Below are positions 61,496-64,000 of a stretch of DNA of 64,000 nucleotides, piece after piece (within the stretch, counting starts at the first letter, position 1; every line of letters starts with the position of its first letter). Source of the DNA: Microtetraspora glauca (GTDB lineage: Bacteria > Actinomycetota > Actinomycetes > Streptomycetales > Streptomycetaceae); NCBI GenBank assembly GCA_000721275.1, contig JOFO01000025.1, positions 31,843 to 95,842 on the forward strand. The letters are read 5' to 3'. The notes beneath the pieces are model-generated. The model had not been told where the DNA came from and searched no databases. It saw nothing but the letters and a program-made list of their open reading frames with translations. The position numbers were made by a program, and so were the translations under genes.

Positions 61496-62521
61496 ATGGC
61501 CAGAACGACACCGCCGCGCCCTGTGAACGTCGAGGGGCGCTTCCCGAAGCTGGGGGAGTGCCGCGGCGTGACGACGCGTCTGCACCCGCGGCCGGGGCGC
61601 CCGGACGTGCGGGCCAGCTCGGTCGGCGGTCCTCTCCTGTGGCCGGCCGACGAACCATGGCCGGTCTGCACCGAGCCGCACAAGCGCAGCAGCGGGTACC
61701 GCATCGCGGACATCCGCCGCGGGCGCCAGGTGCTCGCCGACGCCTGGGCCCGAGACCGCCCCAGCGACGAGGAGCGGGTCCTGCTCAAGGAACTCGGCCG
61801 CAGGCACCGGCGACGGGAGATCGCCGACACCGACCCGGTCCCGCTGATCGGCCTGCTCCAGCTGTACCGGCGGGACGTTCCCGGCCTCCCGCCGGGCCCG
61901 GACGGCGGTGACCTGCTCCAGGTCCTCTGGTGCCCCTTCGAGGCACATGGCCCGAGTCGCCATGGCCTCGCCCCGCACGTGCGGTGGCGACGTTCCGACC
62001 AGGTCACCGTGCCGCTGGAAGCCCCGCCGCAGCCGGCGCTGGTGGGCTTCGAAGGCGCGGTCGCCGAACCGTGCGTGCTGCACCCCGAGCAGGTCGCCAC
62101 GTACCCGTACGTGGACTCGCTGCCGGTCAGGCTGCGGAGGAGGATCGCCGCCTGGGAGGACGCGGAGGAACGCAAGGCGGAGAAGCGCGGCCTGACCGAC
62201 GACCTGGACCTGGTCACGTACCACCATGACCTGTCGATTCCCCAGGGCTGCCGCGTGGGCGGGTTCCCCTCCTGGCGCACCACCGACCCGCACCCGATGA
62301 ACTGCGAGGCCTGCGGTACGCCGATGGCCCTGCTCCTGACCCTCGACAGCCACGAGTGGGACGGCGCCAACGGCAGCTGGATGCCCCTCGAAGAGCGGGA
62401 CGTGTCCGAGCCCCTGCGCAACAGCCGCCCCACACACCTCACCATCGGCCGAGACGGCCTCCTGAACATCTTCGCCTGCCCAGCGGACCCCGGGCACCCC
62501 CACCGCTGGAGCCTCCAATAG
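61496..62521 (+). CDS. DUF1963 (YwqG-like) domain protein
   Basis: 341 residues from ATG 61496. DUF1963 features: ASSVGGPLLWPADEPWPVC near the start and CRVGGFPSWRTTDPHPMNCEACGTPMALLLTLDSHEWD...SWMPLEER near the end, with a C-x-x-C that may bind metal. The family is widespread in Streptomyces with unknown function. A -10-like TAGGGT (61483-61488) seven bases before the ATG and lack of a ribosome site suggest a leaderless message. No partner gene is adjacent. Confidence 0.85.
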   Translation: MARTTPPRPVNVEGRFPKLGECRGVTTRLHPRPGRPDVRASSVGGPLLWPADEPWPVCTEPHKRSSGYRIADIRRGRQVLADAWARDRPSDEERVLLKELGRRHRRREIADTDPVPLIGLLQLYRRDVPGLPPGPDGGDLLQVLWCPFEAHGPSRHGLAPHVRWRRSDQVTVPLEAPPQPALVGFEGAVAEPCVLHPEQVATYPYVDSLPVRLRRRIAAWEDAEERKAEKRGLTDDLDLVTYHHDLSIPQGCRVGGFPSWRTTDPHPMNCEACGTPMALLLTLDSHEWDGANGSWMPLEERDVSEPLRNSRPTHLTIGRDGLLNIFACPADPGHPHRWSLQ

Positions 62522-62662
62522 CCGCACTGAAACCGTCGTCCGAGCCCGACGCACCCCTTCGGACGGCGGGCACGGGACCGTACGGTCCGCTCCGGTGCAG
62601 CTTGCGGGCCGGAGAAAGGGTGCGGAGGGTGGCCCACCCGCAGAACCGGGCTCCATGAATGA

Positions 62663-62920
62663 CTATGGGCGCCATTTCTGCTGGTAGTCGGGATGCTCGA
62701 TGTATGACTGGCCGAGGACTCGCAGTGCGTATGCCAGTCCGGCCGAGCGGGTGTCCGAGGGAGGCATGGCGTTGTAATCCTGCGCCAGTTGCTCGATCAG
62801 ATCGAGCATGGGGAGGTGGCTGTCGAGAAGAGCCTGGCCCCCCACGGTGCCGGCTACGTAGGCGTAGGCGTGGAGGTCGTCATTGATGCGTGCGACGAGA
62901 AACTCCGCAAGATCGTCCAT
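62663..62920 (-). CDS. Short DUF6221-like protein
   Basis: 85 residues from ATG 62920 (GGGAAGATGG upstream). The end ALRVLGQSYIEHPDYQQKWRP matches the usual DUF6221 C-terminus (HPDYxxxWRP), and the start MDDLAEFLVARINDDLHA matches its N-terminus, but the middle third is missing compared with typical 120-150 residue members (from memory). It is the last intact gene before the transposase remnant and may have been shortened by the insertion history. Confidence 0.65.
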   Translation of the reverse strand: MDDLAEFLVARINDDLHAYAYVAGTVGGQALLDSHLPMLDLIEQLAQDYNAMPPSDTRSAGLAYALRVLGQSYIEHPDYQQKWRP

Positions 62921-62959
62921 GTGGCCATCTTCCCGGGTGGCGGGCTTGGGCAGTTCCGC

Positions 62960-63528
62960 AGCTGTGCAGATGGGATGGCGGCGAGGTGGAGTGCGGCCCG
63001 GTGAGCGGCGGCGAGGTCGCCCGTTCGATGCTGGTGGGCGGCCTCCGGCACGGCCTCGCCGCAGTCGGCGGCCGTCCTGGTCGGAGGGCTGGGGATGACA
63101 GTGCGGGTCCGGTTTCCACGGAGGTGACTCCGGATCACGCGCGAGGAGTACGCGCGGTCCGCCAGCAGGGCATCGGGGCGGGTTTGCGGTCTCCCGGGTC
63201 CGCTTCCGGAACACGGCTGCCCGCCGTGACGGTCTCGAAGGCCAGGGCGTCGCTCGCCTGAGCTGCGGTGACGCGAAGGGCCAGAGGCTGTGCCCGGGTG
63301 TGAGTTCGGTAGACGGTGAAGGCCACCGAGACCGTCCAGGTGTTGTCGGCATCAGCGTCGGTCGCTGCAACGAGCCAAGCGTGTCCGGCGGGTCCCGCCA
63401 AGGCGACAGGTGCGGCACTTTCCCGCGATGGCCCAGGGTTCGGCGCTGATCGGTCCTGCCCCGGCCGCGGGCCGCATCGGCCGACGTCAGCGGCTCGATC
63501 CGTCCCACATCGCCTCGTGATCACTCAT
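62960..63528 (-). mobile_element. Decayed IS5-family transposase remnant
   Basis: Pieces of a Streptomyces-type IS5 transposase lie in order but in different frames: MSDHEAMWD (start at 63528), WGRIEPL, GRGRTDQRRTLGHRGK, SPWRDPPDTLGSLQ, then NTWTVSVAFTVYRTHTRAQPLALRVTAAQASDALAF, RVPEADPGDRKPAPM, MIRSHLRGNRTRTVIP, PQPSDQDGRRLRRGRAGGRPPA and finally RAALHLAAI at about 62970-63000. The catalytic middle (HALGRSRGGLTTKIHL) and the ERCINRLKQWRG part are deleted. At about 569 bp it is well short of the usual ~850 bp. No clear terminal inverted repeats remain. Confidence 0.75.
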
Positions 63529-63542
63529 CGGACACGCGCATC

Positions 63543-63564
63543 TGATCGGCTGACCGGCCGATCA
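63543..63564. repeat. 8-bp inverted repeat beside the transposase remnant
   Basis: TGATCGGC (63543-63550) and GCCGATCA (63557-63564) are perfect inverted arms with a 6-base spacer, 15 bases from the transposase start. It could be an IS end, a terminator or an operator. Confidence 0.5.
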
Positions 63565-64000
63565 ACGAGACACGCTCCGAGTGGCGGCTGGCCGCAGGTC
63601 GGAGGATTCCGTGGGGAGCTCAGGGCGTTGAGGGCGGGCGGCGGGCTGCGATTCGGCGCAACGGACCTTACCGGCGAGGTACGGGTGCCTTGGTGTGAGG
63701 GCGGAGCTGTCGGCCACGCCGGCCGGATCCGGGAGTGGGCCGAGGCGGCGGGCGATCGGATTGGGCTGGGGTCGGGGTTCCGCAGTTACCGAGCCGCGAT
63801 CTCGGTTGCGCTGAAGTAGCGTTCACCGCGCTTCCATTGCTACGACCAGGCATATGCCGTTGCATCACCTCAGGATTCATTGCAATGAAATAGCAGCAGC
63901 CACCTGCAGAGATGCCGATCCAGTGCAACAACACTCTTGCCGCACCTTGGAAAGCAACGTAGCTTTTCTCATGTCGGAAACGCCGACCGCGCACCACTCC
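63565..64000. other. Region with lower-GC right edge and possible leaderless start
   Basis: From about 63830 the GC content falls visibly. A palindrome GGCATATGCC lies at 63849-63858. TTGCCG (63937-63942) and TAGCTT (63960-63965) are 17 bases apart, and an ATG at 63971 opens MSETPTAHH to the window edge. This may be the start of the next gene (leaderless). Between 63565 and 63830 no convincing gene is seen. Confidence 0.4.

Noticed and set aside
63316-63819. A 167-codon plus-strand frame across the transposase remnant
   Set aside because: Its first part is antisense to the IS5 pieces and its later part shows no known domain or ribosome site.

Overview
The window looks like chromosomal DNA of a Streptomyces or close relative. 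GC is very high throughout, coding frames have the strong third-position G/C bias of that group, GTG and TTG starts are common, many neighbouring genes overlap by ATGA or GTGA, and several genes have a -10-like hexamer only 6-8 bases before the start codon (probable leaderless mRNAs). No rRNA, tRNA, CRISPR array or replication origin was seen. The gene mix (regulators paired with small enzymes, transporters, a catabolic operon, decayed genes) is typical of an accessory or arm region.

Left part (1-13.9 kb): a partial membrane protein, a STAND-like ATPase with TPR-like repeats and an altered P-loop, an SDR, a flavodoxin-fold oxidoreductase, a GT-B/TagB-like transferase, and divergent from it a large Zn-ribbon SF2 helicase. 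After the helicase come two overlapping genes for AlkB-like 2-oxoglutarate/Fe(II) dioxygenases, the most unusual pair in the window. GNAT and VOC genes follow.

13.9-25 kb: a TetR/hydrolase operon with a CCTAGG-rich operator, an erythromycin-esterase homologue, a Tat lipoprotein, and a tightly coupled minus-strand cassette of five genes (pseudo-receiver/PIG-L deacetylase, ATP-grasp, PHP phosphoesterase, GT2 glycosyltransferase, 70-residue membrane protein). The cassette converges on the lipoprotein and looks like an uncharacterised surface-glycan pathway. A SpoIIE-type phosphatase is divergent.

25-39 kb: small genes and regulator/enzyme pairs: Imm10-like and DUF6892-like orphans, an epoxide-hydrolase-like enzyme with two matching 10-bp boxes, a truncated SGNH hydrolase, HxlR with a divergent SRPBCC operon, a TetR remnant without its DNA-binding domain beside a large palindrome, MarR with a DHA2 drug exporter, a secreted FG-GAP protein, and XRE with a divergent NTF2/MDR operon.

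39-47 kb: a LysR-controlled aromatic-catabolism operon (two FAH-family enzymes, cyclase, FAD hydroxylase, amidohydrolase, extradiol dioxygenase, SDR). The second FAH gene has an in-frame amber codon.

47-64 kb: MFS exporter, small secreted protein, amino-acid oxidase, and an Opp/Dpp/Nik-type ABC importer with fused permeases and a Zur-box-like site (likely zinc or metallophore uptake). Then arcD-arcA (arginine deiminase pathway), a DUF1963 protein, a short DUF6221 protein and a heavily decayed IS5-type transposase. The last 170 bases are noticeably poorer in GC and may hold the start of another gene.
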